A program made the position numbers and the translations under genes. A DNA stretch of 33,171 bases. Source: Chryseobacterium populi. Lineage in GTDB: Bacteria > Bacteroidota > Bacteroidia > Flavobacteriales > Weeksellaceae. Shown here piece by piece: positions 24,662 through 31,826 of the stretch (positions are counted from its first letter, which is position 1; each line of letters opens with the position of its first letter). The DNA is taken from assembly GCF_000282115.1 (NCBI RefSeq), contig NZ_AKJY01000020.1, forward strand, positions 1 to 33,171, read 5' to 3'. The notes under the pieces were generated by a model, which saw nothing but the letters and a program-made list of their open reading frames with translations, was not told the DNA's origin and did not search any database.

Positions 24662-26014
24662 TTATAAAACAGACATATAAACAGTATTCTGACTATCGGA
24701 ATTGGCTCCGACCTTGTTAAGATTATACATATACTGCTTCTTACATTCTTCAATCATGTCCTGTTTTACGGGATGAGAAACAGCTAATTTTTCGCTGATG
24801 AATGTAATCCAGCCCTGCATATATTCAGAAGCGTATAATTTGTAATCTTTGGTTGGGATAATAGTTCCGTCGATGATATTCTGAAGCTCCTCAATTCTGC
24901 CTTTTGCTTTGGCAATTAATTCTTTGATACTTCCTATATTATTTCGCACTTCCTCTTTTTGTTTTTCAAGATCTCCTATTTTATCCTGATAAACGAGAAT
25001 GTCTTTCTGTCTTTTGGTCTGCTCATGCTTGATCTTATCTTTTTCTTTGTGCTCTTTCATTACAAAATCAAAAACAAGTCCCCAAATAATATAAACAATG
25101 AAGCCTGCGAAGATAATTCCCCAAAACTGGTTTTTGGTAAACGCAATGGAAAGATCAAAAGGAGCTGAATTGAAGGTTTTGTTTAATTCATATAATTTAG
25201 ATTCAATTTCATAAGCCAGAATAGCATCGAAAACAAAAGTTATGATAAAAAGCAAGGCAACTTTAGAGTAATTGACAAAGCTTTTATTTTCTCCAAACAT
25301 ATGAATCAAATATCCTAATCCGAGAAAAACAAATGGAATCAGTGTTACAAAAGCCCCTTCCAAAGGCCCCTCATCCCATGCCTTGTTGAAGGCCTGCGCA
25401 TCCAGAACATTTTGGATAATGTTTCCATTCGCATCAAAACTTTTGAAAAATGCTGAGTATGAGGTCGAAATATAAAATGTAAAAAGATATAAGCTGATCG
25501 GAATCAGGATGATTAAACCAATCCAAAATTTTGTGGAAGCTCCTTTTGTGGCTTTAACATTATAAAATTCCGGATTTCTTGGAAGATCATTGATCTCGAA
25601 TTTTATTTTTTCGATTTTATCCTGAACAGATTCTATATCTTCACCGATATTTTTAAGCTGATCTTCTTTGTTATCCAGGGAAACGGTAAGTCCTTTGATC
25701 TCAGTTTCTTTATTTTTCTGTTCATTAAGGTAGGGCTCTTTTAGCTTGTTTTGTTTTTCCACAAGCTGCTTTTCCTCATTTTGAAACTTGGAATAAATGG
25801 CATCAAGACAGATAGATAAAGCTGTGTGGTTTCCGTTGTTTCTTGAGCTGTCCCTGTAGCCATTTTCGTGATAGGATCTTTTCCTGCTTTCTTCGGTGGT
25901 TTCGGCACTGGGCTCAATATCAAATTTTACAATGTCATTTTCCACTTTAGGCTCATCAATTGGAACGGGCTTTAACCGGAATAAATTTTTAATATTATTG
26001 GTCATGGTATTCAT
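24662..26014 (-). CDS. Coiled-coil membrane protein with four TM helices, unknown family
   Basis: The 450-residue product has an unusual symmetrical build: a long charged coiled coil (about 75-145), TM helices at about 163-183, 220-240, 251-270 and 298-318, then a second coiled coil (about 320-382) and a polar C-terminal domain. With an even number of helices both coiled coils should lie on the same side, probably the cytosol, and could pair with each other or form a scaffold. There is no signal peptide and no recognised catalytic motif. It lies six bases after the TerB-like gene and 11 before the vWA-like lipoprotein, so the three are likely to work together. I do not recognise a named family. 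Confidence 0.65.
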   Translation of the reverse strand: MNTMTNNIKNLFRLKPVPIDEPKVENDIVKFDIEPSAETTEESRKRSYHENGYRDSSRNNGNHTALSICLDAIYSKFQNEEKQLVEKQNKLKEPYLNEQKNKETEIKGLTVSLDNKEDQLKNIGEDIESVQDKIEKIKFEINDLPRNPEFYNVKATKGASTKFWIGLIILIPISLYLFTFYISTSYSAFFKSFDANGNIIQNVLDAQAFNKAWDEGPLEGAFVTLIPFVFLGLGYLIHMFGENKSFVNYSKVALLFIITFVFDAILAYEIESKLYELNKTFNSAPFDLSIAFTKNQFWGIIFAGFIVYIIWGLVFDFVMKEHKEKDKIKHEQTKRQKDILVYQDKIGDLEKQKEEVRNNIGSIKELIAKAKGRIEELQNIIDGTIIPTKDYKLYASEYMQGWITFISEKLAVSHPVKQDMIEECKKQYMYNLNKVGANSDSQNTVYMSVL

Positions 26015-26020
26015 AGCAAA

Positions 26021-26428
26021 TTAGTTTTTTAGATCGTTAAGAATATCTTTTTTGGTTTTTCTCTGTTTCACCGCTTCAATGAAGTAATCGGCAATTTCGG
26101 TAACGTTTTCTTCCAAGAAGCCGAACATAGCAGTATATTTTTTCAAAGCAGAGTATTCATTTTCAGAAACTACTCCGTCTGCCCAGATCATTACGGTAAG
26201 ATCAAATAGATATTCTACTTTTTCATCAATGGTTTCCGGGATTAGTGATTTTGAATTAATTGGGTTCAAAAGAATTTCATCGAGGTTTTTAGCTGAAATA
26301 CCTCTTTCTTCTGCCGTTTTATAAAGCATTTTTAGTTCAAGCGGGCTGAAGTCGTCGTCACAGATAGCCATTTGATAGAGTCTTAAAAAATGGGCTTTTA
26401 GATTTTCAGGGATTTGTATTGTTTCCAT
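26021..26428 (-). CDS. TerB-like protein
   Basis: The 135-residue all-helical protein has the twofold pattern of TerB-like domains: D24-D-D-F with E31 in the first half and an equivalent W82-A-D84-G with E91 in the second, the acidic residues that bind metal in TerB. TerB domains occur in tellurite-resistance and phage- or stress-related gene sets, often together with vWA and membrane proteins. Here the neighbours are a four-TM protein six bases upstream and the coiled-coil membrane protein six bases downstream, with a vWA-like lipoprotein next. It should be cytosolic. Family identity is judged from pattern only. Confidence 0.7.
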   Translation of the reverse strand: METIQIPENLKAHFLRLYQMAICDDDFSPLELKMLYKTAEERGISAKNLDEILLNPINSKSLIPETIDEKVEYLFDLTVMIWADGVVSENEYSALKKYTAMFGFLEENVTEIADYFIEAVKQRKTKKDILNDLKN

Positions 26429-26434
26429 AATTTT

Positions 26435-26797
26435 TTATTTGATTATTCGGTCTCTGGTTTTAGGGATTTCCTGTTGCTTGATGTCAATGGTTTCAGGTTC
26501 TTTCTCTTTCTTTTTGGGAATTAATGTGTAGAAATAATAGGAAAATAAAAGCCCGGCCAAAGCTTCAATGATTATCCAAAACGGCTTTAAATAAAGATAA
26601 ATTGGGAAAACCGGATTGAAAATAATGAAAATGAATAAAAAGGTCAGAAACCAAAAGCTTCTGCCTCTGAATTCATTAACGATAATAATTAATGCCATAA
26701 ACGAAACTAAAATCCGTAAGAACAAATAGTAATTGTATGGCAGCTCGAAAATTCCGATAAAACAGAAAAGTGCGGCAATTATGACAAGGTATTTCAT
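26435..26797 (-). CDS. Small four-TM membrane protein (DUF6804-like)
   Basis: The 120-residue protein is very hydrophobic, with helices at about 3-20, 23-41, 46-65 and 70-93 and a charged Lys/Glu-rich cytosolic tail. The central segment, including IFNPVFPIYL after a Trp/Phe-rich helix, resembles the small membrane family DUF6804, judged by eye. It lies 30 bases after the secreted GPRGG protein gene and six before the TerB-like gene. Function unknown; a membrane partner of the TerB-like and vWA-like products is an inference from spacing. Confidence 0.55.
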   Translation of the reverse strand: MKYLVIIAALFCFIGIFELPYNYYLFLRILVSFMALIIIVNEFRGRSFWFLTFLFIFIIFNPVFPIYLYLKPFWIIIEALAGLLFSYYFYTLIPKKKEKEPETIDIKQQEIPKTRDRIIK

Positions 26798-26827
26798 GGC
26801 AGATAATTTTGAATCGGGCTTTTTAAA

Positions 26828-27139
26828 TTATCTACAGCCTGAGCAGTATGATCTGTCTACATATTCTCTACTGCTCCCGGAATAGTAGTAACATCCTCCT
26901 CTTGGTCCAACAATTAATTTGTGGCCATTATAAGTACACCCTCTGCTGCTCGAATAATAAGACTGTGTTGATCTTGATTTCCTTGCCTTGCTTCGTTTGC
27001 TTTTTCTATTCTTTTTTCCTTTTTTGGGTTTCTTTGCTGAAAATTCGGTAGCTGAAGTTGAATTGTTTGTTGATGCTGAAATAGTAGCAGGTAATAATAA
27101 GCCTAAGCTCAATAGGCTTGTGAATAGTAGTTTTTTCAT
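26828..27139 (-). CDS. Secreted cationic protein with a GPRGG motif
   Basis: The 103-residue protein has a signal peptide (about 1-22), then a strongly basic Lys/Arg/Ser-rich stretch (about 35-60), then a compact C-terminal module with four cysteines (C68, C83, C99, C102) around CTYNGHKL and GPRGGCYYY. The GPRGG-aromatic core resembles the PBCV-specific basic adaptor domain, in which a basic linker joins such a module to other proteins. Two disulfides are plausible in the periplasm. It lies 16 bases after the nuclease-like gene. It could bind an anionic surface such as nucleic acid, LPS or peptidoglycan; that is inference. Confidence 0.65.
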   Translation of the reverse strand: MKKLLFTSLLSLGLLLPATISASTNNSTSATEFSAKKPKKGKKNRKSKRSKARKSRSTQSYYSSSRGCTYNGHKLIVGPRGGCYYYSGSSREYVDRSYCSGCR

Positions 27140-27155
27140 GGTGATTTTTATATTT

Positions 27156-28226
27156 TTAATTATAATTATCTAATGTTTGGTGAAGCTGATTCCGGAAATT
27201 GTAAATTTCATCAAGATTGGCCAACAGCACTTTTTCTCCGGCTTCTTTACCGTTGTGAAAGGTTTCCAGATATTTATTCGAAGAATTAAAATGAAAGCGG
27301 CAAAGAGGCTTTCTGTTGTTGTCATCCAGTAAAACCCCGAAATAAGACAGGGTATCCCTGTGTGCAATTCTTACGGAAGGTATTTTCTCTCTTAAAATAG
27401 CTTTTACGATCTGGAAAGCTTCCAGCTCTTCTTCCGTTGTTATAATTTTAGAATCATTGTTTTCATCAATGAAGGATGAAGTTTTTACAGCCTCGTCCTG
27501 TTTTTCAATCTGTTCGTTGATGCTTAAAGCAGATTTGAGCCTAAAACTTATAGATTCGTTGATGGAAGTGGCCAGGGCTTTTTTTGCATATTCTTTAAAG
27601 GAAACCATTCTGTTGGCAGTCATTGGCTTTTCGAAAAACCGGCCTACCAAAAGTTTTACAAGTTCATCGGAAGGATCTTCAATTTCTTTTTCAAATTCTT
27701 TTCTGATGGCTTTAATGTATTTCAAAGCTTCTGCAGAATCCAGAATACTTTCAAGATTGTAATCTTTCTTGGTGAAACTTTCAAGAATTTTAATCGAGCT
27801 GTCTTTCAAATCTTCAATATTGATGGTGAAGAAAGGTTTTTCATCCATAATATTCGGCTTCTCAAGATCGGTGTAAAAATTATAAACAATTCCGTTCGTA
27901 AGTACTCCGAATCTGGTTTTGGAAACATGATAATACCGGTGAAGCTGTGAGTTGTGGGCATCTGCGCTTTCTTTCCAATGCTTACATTCAATAATGAATA
28001 TCGGCTCGTCATTATTTTTAATAACATAATCTACTTTCTCTCCCTTTTTCGTTCCGATGTCACAAACATGTTCCGGAACCACTTCGGTAGGATTGAAGAT
28101 ATCATAACCCAAAATCTGTATAAAAGGCATTACAAAAGCATTTTTTGTAGCTTCTTCGGTACTGATCTGATCTTTCAGCCCGATAACTTTCTGATGTAAC
28201 TGTTCAAGTTTAATTTTAAGATCCAT
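27156..28226 (-). CDS. Solitary HsdR N-terminal-like (PD-(D/E)XK) protein
   Basis: The first half of this 356-residue protein matches the HSDR_N domain of type I restriction enzyme R subunits. The nuclease core is D66 (KVDYVI) and E80-C-K82 (IFIIECKHW), followed by Q94 in the Q-rich helix, and the segment GVLTNG. The SF2 helicase that follows in true HsdR is absent. The second half has helices and a late mixed alpha/beta region (about 270-350). No HsdM or HsdS gene lies nearby, so this is not a type I restriction system. It sits inside the two-component-linked operon, 11 bases after the DUF1508 gene. Possible roles are nucleic-acid cleavage or binding under stress. Catalytic residues look intact. 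Confidence 0.75.
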   Translation of the reverse strand: MDLKIKLEQLHQKVIGLKDQISTEEATKNAFVMPFIQILGYDIFNPTEVVPEHVCDIGTKKGEKVDYVIKNNDEPIFIIECKHWKESADAHNSQLHRYYHVSKTRFGVLTNGIVYNFYTDLEKPNIMDEKPFFTINIEDLKDSSIKILESFTKKDYNLESILDSAEALKYIKAIRKEFEKEIEDPSDELVKLLVGRFFEKPMTANRMVSFKEYAKKALATSINESISFRLKSALSINEQIEKQDEAVKTSSFIDENNDSKIITTEEELEAFQIVKAILREKIPSVRIAHRDTLSYFGVLLDDNNRKPLCRFHFNSSNKYLETFHNGKEAGEKVLLANLDEIYNFRNQLHQTLDNYN

Positions 28227-28237
28227 TGTTTTAGTTT

Positions 28238-28570
28238 TTAAAGCGTTTCATCGATAATTTCAGCTGTCGGAGCGTTGGTTTTCACAGAATGAATTCCGTT
28301 TTCCATAGAAGATTTTGAGTTGTACAGTTGGCTTTTACCGATGATTTCGCCATTTCTTGCCTTCAAAACAAAATAATCCTTACCATTGGTGGCAACTCTT
28401 CTGTCGTATCGGGAATCGTCCCATGAATTAATTCTTACAGACTCTATTCCTTTGTGGCATGATGCTTTCTGGACATAACCCTCGCTGGTTAAAATGATTT
28501 CTCCGTTTCCGGCTTTTAAATTAAATTGATACTCTTTGTTGATTCTCTGTGTAATAACAAATTTTCCCAT
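28238..28570 (-). CDS. DUF1508 (YegP-type) tandem-repeat protein
   Basis: The 110-residue protein contains two copies of the DUF1508 unit, at about residues 13-48 and 63-98. Each has the pattern F-x-L-K-A-x-N-G-E-I-I followed by a strand ending in GI-x-S-V. Proteins of this family (YegP in E. coli) are small beta-rich dimers of unknown biochemical role, often listed as stress or putative uncharacterised proteins. No signal peptide. It lies five bases after yidD and 11 before the nuclease-like gene. Confidence 0.85.
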   Translation of the reverse strand: MGKFVITQRINKEYQFNLKAGNGEIILTSEGYVQKASCHKGIESVRINSWDDSRYDRRVATNGKDYFVLKARNGEIIGKSQLYNSKSSMENGIHSVKTNAPTAEIIDETL

Positions 28571-28575
28571 AAATA

Positions 28576-28866
28576 TTATTTTTTTGTTTTTAGTAATTTT
28601 TCTGAAATTTCTGTTTCATCAAGAATATGATGGCTTGGTAAAATGATCTGGAGTTTTTCGGTTATTGGATTTTCAATAAGATGAGCTTCTGACCTGCAAT
28701 TGTGGAATCTATATCTGAATGCTTTTAATCCTGAAATAAAACCTTCGTTAGCAGTTTTTTCATAAACGTATTTTGAACAACTTGTTTTAAAAATGCATTT
28801 TCTCCTCTTTGAAGCTGGAATCATTATCCAATAGATTTTAATAAGAAGGAGTAATAGGTTTTTCAT
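28576..28866 (-). CDS. yidD: YidD-family membrane protein insertion factor (paralogue)
   Basis: The 96-residue protein has an amphipathic/hydrophobic N-terminus (about 3-17) and the YidD core: CIFKTSCSKY (24-33) and the FRYRFHNCR segment ending in C57, so the three hallmark cysteines are present. YidD assists YidC/Sec insertion of inner-membrane proteins and is normally encoded beside rnpA and yidC. Here it lies in a stress-type operon away from those genes, overlaps the preceding gene by 29 bases, and has a polar C-terminal extension, so it is probably a second copy. ATG 28866 is preferred to TTG 28887 as the start. Confidence 0.8.
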   Translation of the reverse strand: MKNLLLLLIKIYWIMIPASKRRKCIFKTSCSKYVYEKTANEGFISGLKAFRYRFHNCRSEAHLIENPITEKLQIILPSHHILDETEISEKLLKTKK

Positions 28867-29101
28867 TTTCTTCTTTGCTAAAAACAATCATTTGATACGA
28901 AGTCATATAACCAGGTTTGGCAGTATTGCCAAAACAACCTTCAACTGGTTGTATATAAGTAGATATACTTTCTACTCTTACATACGTCCAACCGTCATTG
29001 GTATGAACTGTTATTAAATTATCTAATTGTTCTGCAATGTTTTTTGCACTCATATTTTGCTGGTTTGCAGTGGCGACAAAAGGGATTACTTTATATTCCA
29101 T
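28838..29101 (-). CDS. Small DUF4177-like protein, first gene of the operon
   Basis: The 87-residue protein begins MEYKVIPFVA and contains the pattern of an alpha/beta unit ending in a GW-x-YV-x-VES strand, which resembles DUF4177-type small cytosolic proteins, judged by eye. It has one cysteine (in EGCFGN) and no signal or TM helix. It is the first gene after the dyad-bearing promoter at 29123-29167 and overlaps the yidD gene by 29 bases, which argues for translational coupling. Function unknown. Confidence 0.6.
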   Translation of the reverse strand: MEYKVIPFVATANQQNMSAKNIAEQLDNLITVHTNDGWTYVRVESISTYIQPVEGCFGNTAKPGYMTSYQMIVFSKEENEKPITPSY

Positions 29102-29122
29102 GTGTATTGTTTTTTAATACTC

Positions 29123-29130
29123 CAAAAGTA
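29123..29130 (-). promoter_or_regulatory. -7 box of the nine-gene operon promoter
   Basis: On the minus strand TACTTTTG (29130-29123) matches TAnnTTTG exactly. Its last base is 22 bases before the first ATG. The -33 TTG is poorly placed (15-base spacer), which suits an activator-dependent promoter; the dyad at 29152-29167 sits just upstream. Confidence 0.6.
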
Positions 29131-29151
29131 TAACCCTTTAAAATCCAATCA

Positions 29152-29167
29152 TTACGGTTAACCGTAA
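29152..29167. promoter_or_regulatory. 16-base dyad operator, copy 1
   Basis: TTACGGTTAACCGTAA is a perfect palindrome centred 58.5 bases upstream of the 29101 start codon and about 43 bases upstream of the expected transcript start, a normal activator position. The arms TTACGG/CCGTAA recur with four central bases at 32158-32173 at the same distance from another start codon. Confidence 0.75.
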
Positions 29168-29170
29168 AAA

Positions 29171-29200
29171 CAAAAAAACCTTTCAAAAAAATGAAAGGTT
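29171..29200 (-). terminator. Intrinsic terminator of the two-component operon
   Basis: AACCTTTCA (minus strand 29200-29192) pairs with TGAAAGGTT (29185-29177) around TTTTTT, followed by TTTTTTG. It lies 23 bases after the response regulator stop and isolates that unit from the nine-gene operon. Confidence 0.88.
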
Positions 29201-29222
29201 GATATTCGATAGAGCATTAAAG

Positions 29223-29888
29223 TTAAATTATTCCCCAGTCTTTGCAAAGGGCAATTAGTTGTTCGTTATTACCTACTCCTAAAGATTCTTTTAAGTTATT
29301 TAAACATTTTTCCACACTGCTCAGACTGGAAGGTTTAATATTATTTTCTTTTAGATAATCCGGAATGTTTTTCTGAAGCATTCCTTTTGAAAGCTGAGTA
29401 ATAAGGATGATATCAAATTTTGTGAAATCATAATAACTTTTTTCCCTGATAGCCTCTTTAACGTTGGCGGAGATGTATTTTTCATTGTTGTAAACCGCTT
29501 TTATAGCGCGTTTCAATTCTTTAATGTCTTCTCTTCCTTTAGATACAAAGCCATTGATGTTATGGGTTTTAAACAGGGTTTCAATAATTTCGGGCCTGCT
29601 TTCAATAGAAAAGGCAATGATTTTAATATTAGGCTCATCACTTTTTATAGCCTCGATGAGCTCCCTTCCGTTAGTAAGATTCTGTTCTCTGTGATCCGTA
29701 TCAAATGAAAGATCTGTAATAAGTAATTCATAAGAACTTTTTTCCCTGATGCCTTTTTTTATTTTCATCCATGCATCATCACAATAGTGTACATTATCTA
29801 CAGTTTCAATTTTTAATTCTTCAAGAGCTTTTTGAACGGAAATGTTAAAGCTCTCGTAGTCTTCGGCTATTAGTACTTTTTTAAACAT
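29223..29888 (-). CDS. Response regulator, NarL/LuxR-type output
   Basis: The N-terminal receiver domain has its key residues: D10 acidic pocket (IAED), phosphoacceptor D59 (LITDLS), S94 in the Thr/Ser switch position (IAFSIES) and K117 (FVSKG). After a linker, the C-terminal 60 residues form a LuxR-like helix-turn-helix (ending SVEKCLNNLKESLGVGNNE), divergent but typical of flavobacterial regulators. It starts four bases after its kinase gene, so the two form a cognate pair. The dyads at 29152 and 32158, of the size bound by NarL-type dimers, are its best candidate targets. A third dyad, inside the kinase gene about 97 bases upstream of its start, may serve autoregulation. Confidence 0.92.
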   Translation of the reverse strand: MFKKVLIAEDYESFNISVQKALEELKIETVDNVHYCDDAWMKIKKGIREKSSYELLITDLSFDTDHREQNLTNGRELIEAIKSDEPNIKIIAFSIESRPEIIETLFKTHNINGFVSKGREDIKELKRAIKAVYNNEKYISANVKEAIREKSYYDFTKFDIILITQLSKGMLQKNIPDYLKENNIKPSSLSSVEKCLNNLKESLGVGNNEQLIALCKDWGII

Positions 29889-29892
29889 AATA

Positions 29893-31557
29893 TTAATTTT
29901 TAACTGGAAATGAAAGGGTTATTTTCAAACCTTTTTCTGTTTTCGTGTCAAAATTAATTGTTCCGCCTATAGAATTTATACGGGTTTCCGTATTTCTCAC
30001 GCCATTTTTTGGGGAAAGGAGCTTAATTCCCACGCCGTTATCCGAATATAAAATATGAATAAAATTATTTATCCGCTCAAAATTAATGATAACACGGTCG
30101 GCCTGGCTGTGCTTTCTCATGTTGGTCATCAATTCCTGAAGAATGTAGAAAATTTCAATTTTCGATTTATCGGGAACATCGTTCCACAATGATTCTTCAT
30201 TTCCGATTGTAGGAATCATAATCGTTTCCGAAGCATAAGATTTGAGCATTTGCGACAATTGCTGAGAAAAGCTGTTTTCCAGTACCAGGTCTTTATCTTC
30301 GTAAGAAATGTCACGCGAAATATGATAAATGCTTTCCAGTTTATCCAACAGAATATCTTTGTCCATATCCGATGTGTTTTCCACTTCTGACATCACATGA
30401 TACACTTTATTAGCAACTTTATCGTGTACTTTTTTAGACATTTTGAGCTGGGTGTTTTTAACTTCGAGTTCTTTTTCTTGCTTTAATTGTTTTTGTTTTT
30501 TGCGGTACCAGATAATGATGATAATCGCAAAAAATAAAGCAATCAAAAGAAGCAAATTCCTATTTTTATTCTCTGCACTAACAACTTTTAACATTTCATT
30601 TTCTGCCGTTTTTACATCTATATCATAACGGAAAACAGCAAATTGATCCTTGTCTTTATTTCGTGCTGTTTGTACACTATCATTTATTGACTGGAATTTT
30701 AAAAAGTTTTTTAGATAATAAGTTTTATCCAGTATGATTATTTTTTGTAGAGCTTCAAGCTGATCATCTGCGCTTTTATTTTGAATTGCTTTTTCAAGCA
30801 TCATTTTAGCGTACATTAAAGATGTGTTTTGATCTTTATTATAAAAATAATCTGCCAATGTTGCATAACTTGAATTTTCTGCCCAACTGTTATTCTCTTT
30901 TTTTCTGATTTCTAAAGCTTTAAATAGTTCGGGTAATGGATTGTAAGTTTTGTTCTCTAGAAATTTTGCTCTTGCTAAATTATTGAGTGCTCTTGCATAA
31001 TCAATATTATCTTTTGACGCTAGAGCAAGGTTAAGATATTTTTTTGCTAAAGTAAACTTCTTTTGACTAATTAATGCGTCTCCAATATTGTTATAGTAGA
31101 TAAATCTATTTTCTTCAACATTTACATATTTCAATGCTTTATTATAATATGAAATGGCACTGTCAAAATTCTTGAGATTGGAAGAAGAAATAGCTAAATT
31201 ATTATAATTGGATGCAAGAACAAGCTTAACAATACTATCAGTTTCTTTTTCATTTTTAAAAAATTGATTTGCTCTCAATGATGTTTCAATACTACCATAG
31301 TAATCTCCTTTATCTGATTGAATTATGGCCATATTTACTAAAGCTCTAGCAACACCTAAAGAATCGTTATCTATTAAAAAAGCATTTTTTGCTAAATTGA
31401 AATAATAGAAAGAAGAATCCGAAATCTTCTTTTCTTGATACTCTTTTGCTTTTTTAAAATATGAATTTGTAGTAAGGGTTACTGTTGATGACTTTCGCTT
31501 TTCATTTTTACAGGAAAAAAAAACGGTCAATAAAATAATTAATAATGAGTATTTCAT
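29893..31557 (-). CDS. TPR-containing sensor histidine kinase (HisKA_3/NarX-type)
   Basis: The 554-residue protein has a lipoprotein-like signal (FFS-C16), periplasmic TPR-type helical repeats (about 32-300), one TM helix (about 334-351), a coiled coil, and a cytosolic kinase core. The phosphoacceptor is probably H378 in KKVHDKVAN, of HisKA_3 type. The ATPase domain shows N479 (ELMTNMRKHS) and the G1 box DNGVG (506-510), but it is short and lacks a clear G2. This is a common flavobacterial design in which TPRs sense periplasmic ligands or protein partners. It is first in a two-gene operon with the response regulator. A weak TACCTTG box lies about 20 bases before its start. Confidence 0.92.
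   Translation of the reverse strand: MKYSLLIILLTVFFSCKNEKRKSSTVTLTTNSYFKKAKEYQEKKISDSSFYYFNLAKNAFLIDNDSLGVARALVNMAIIQSDKGDYYGSIETSLRANQFFKNEKETDSIVKLVLASNYNNLAISSSNLKNFDSAISYYNKALKYVNVEENRFIYYNNIGDALISQKKFTLAKKYLNLALASKDNIDYARALNNLARAKFLENKTYNPLPELFKALEIRKKENNSWAENSSYATLADYFYNKDQNTSLMYAKMMLEKAIQNKSADDQLEALQKIIILDKTYYLKNFLKFQSINDSVQTARNKDKDQFAVFRYDIDVKTAENEMLKVVSAENKNRNLLLLIALFFAIIIIIWYRKKQKQLKQEKELEVKNTQLKMSKKVHDKVANKVYHVMSEVENTSDMDKDILLDKLESIYHISRDISYEDKDLVLENSFSQQLSQMLKSYASETIMIPTIGNEESLWNDVPDKSKIEIFYILQELMTNMRKHSQADRVIINFERINNFIHILYSDNGVGIKLLSPKNGVRNTETRINSIGGTINFDTKTEKGLKITLSFPVKN
29978..29993. promoter_or_regulatory. Intragenic dyad resembling the operator
   Basis: On the minus strand it reads ATACGGAAACCCGTAT, sharing the central 14 bases with the dyad at 32158-32173. 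It lies inside the kinase gene (codons for T523-E-T-R526), about 97 bases before the response regulator ATG. Coding constraint could explain it, so its function is uncertain. Confidence 0.35.
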
Positions 31558-31581
31558 AAAATTAGTTTTGTATGCAAGGTA

Positions 31582-31612
31582 AGAAAAAGGACAGATTTGA
31601 AATCTGCCCTTT
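31582..31612 (-). terminator. Intrinsic terminator after the small secreted protein gene
   Basis: On the minus strand AAAGGGCAGATTT (31612-31600) pairs with AAATCTGTCCTTT (31598-31586), with one G-U wobble, followed by TTC. It lies just after the stop of the 69-residue ORF and before the kinase gene. Confidence 0.7.
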
Positions 31613-31616
31613 AAAA

Positions 31617-31826
31617 TTAAGGATTTGTAAATGGTGGAGGGGTTTGTCCTGTATTTCCTCCTGTTCCTCCGTCTCCACCTTCTGGATCAACTCCTTCTCC
31701 CGGATCAGTCCCGCCATCCGGAATGGTCAGTGTTGTTGATGTATTTCCGTTATGATCACATGATGATGTATTGGCGTTGTTATTTGAAAATGCTAGTCCC
31801 AGTAGCATCAATATTAGTTGTAACAT
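31617..31826 (-). CDS. Small secreted Gly/Pro/Asp-rich protein
   Basis: The 69-residue product has a short hydrophobic N-terminus (about 1-13, LILMLLGLAF) that could be a signal peptide, followed by a low-complexity Asn/Thr part and then an acidic Gly/Pro/Asp-rich tail without further hydrophobic segments. I recognise no family. It is followed by its own terminator and preceded by a structured region of nearly 400 bases. Proximity to the kinase gene suggests, without proof, that it is linked to signalling; it could also be a surface or adhesion-type peptide. Confidence 0.5.
   Translation of the reverse strand: MLQLILMLLGLAFSNNNANTSSCDHNGNTSTTLTIPDGGTDPGEGVDPEGGDGGTGGNTGQTPPPFTNP

Noticed and set aside
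27156..28226. A type I restriction-modification system
   Set aside because: Only an HsdR N-terminal-like domain is present; there is no helicase region and no HsdM or HsdS gene in the window.
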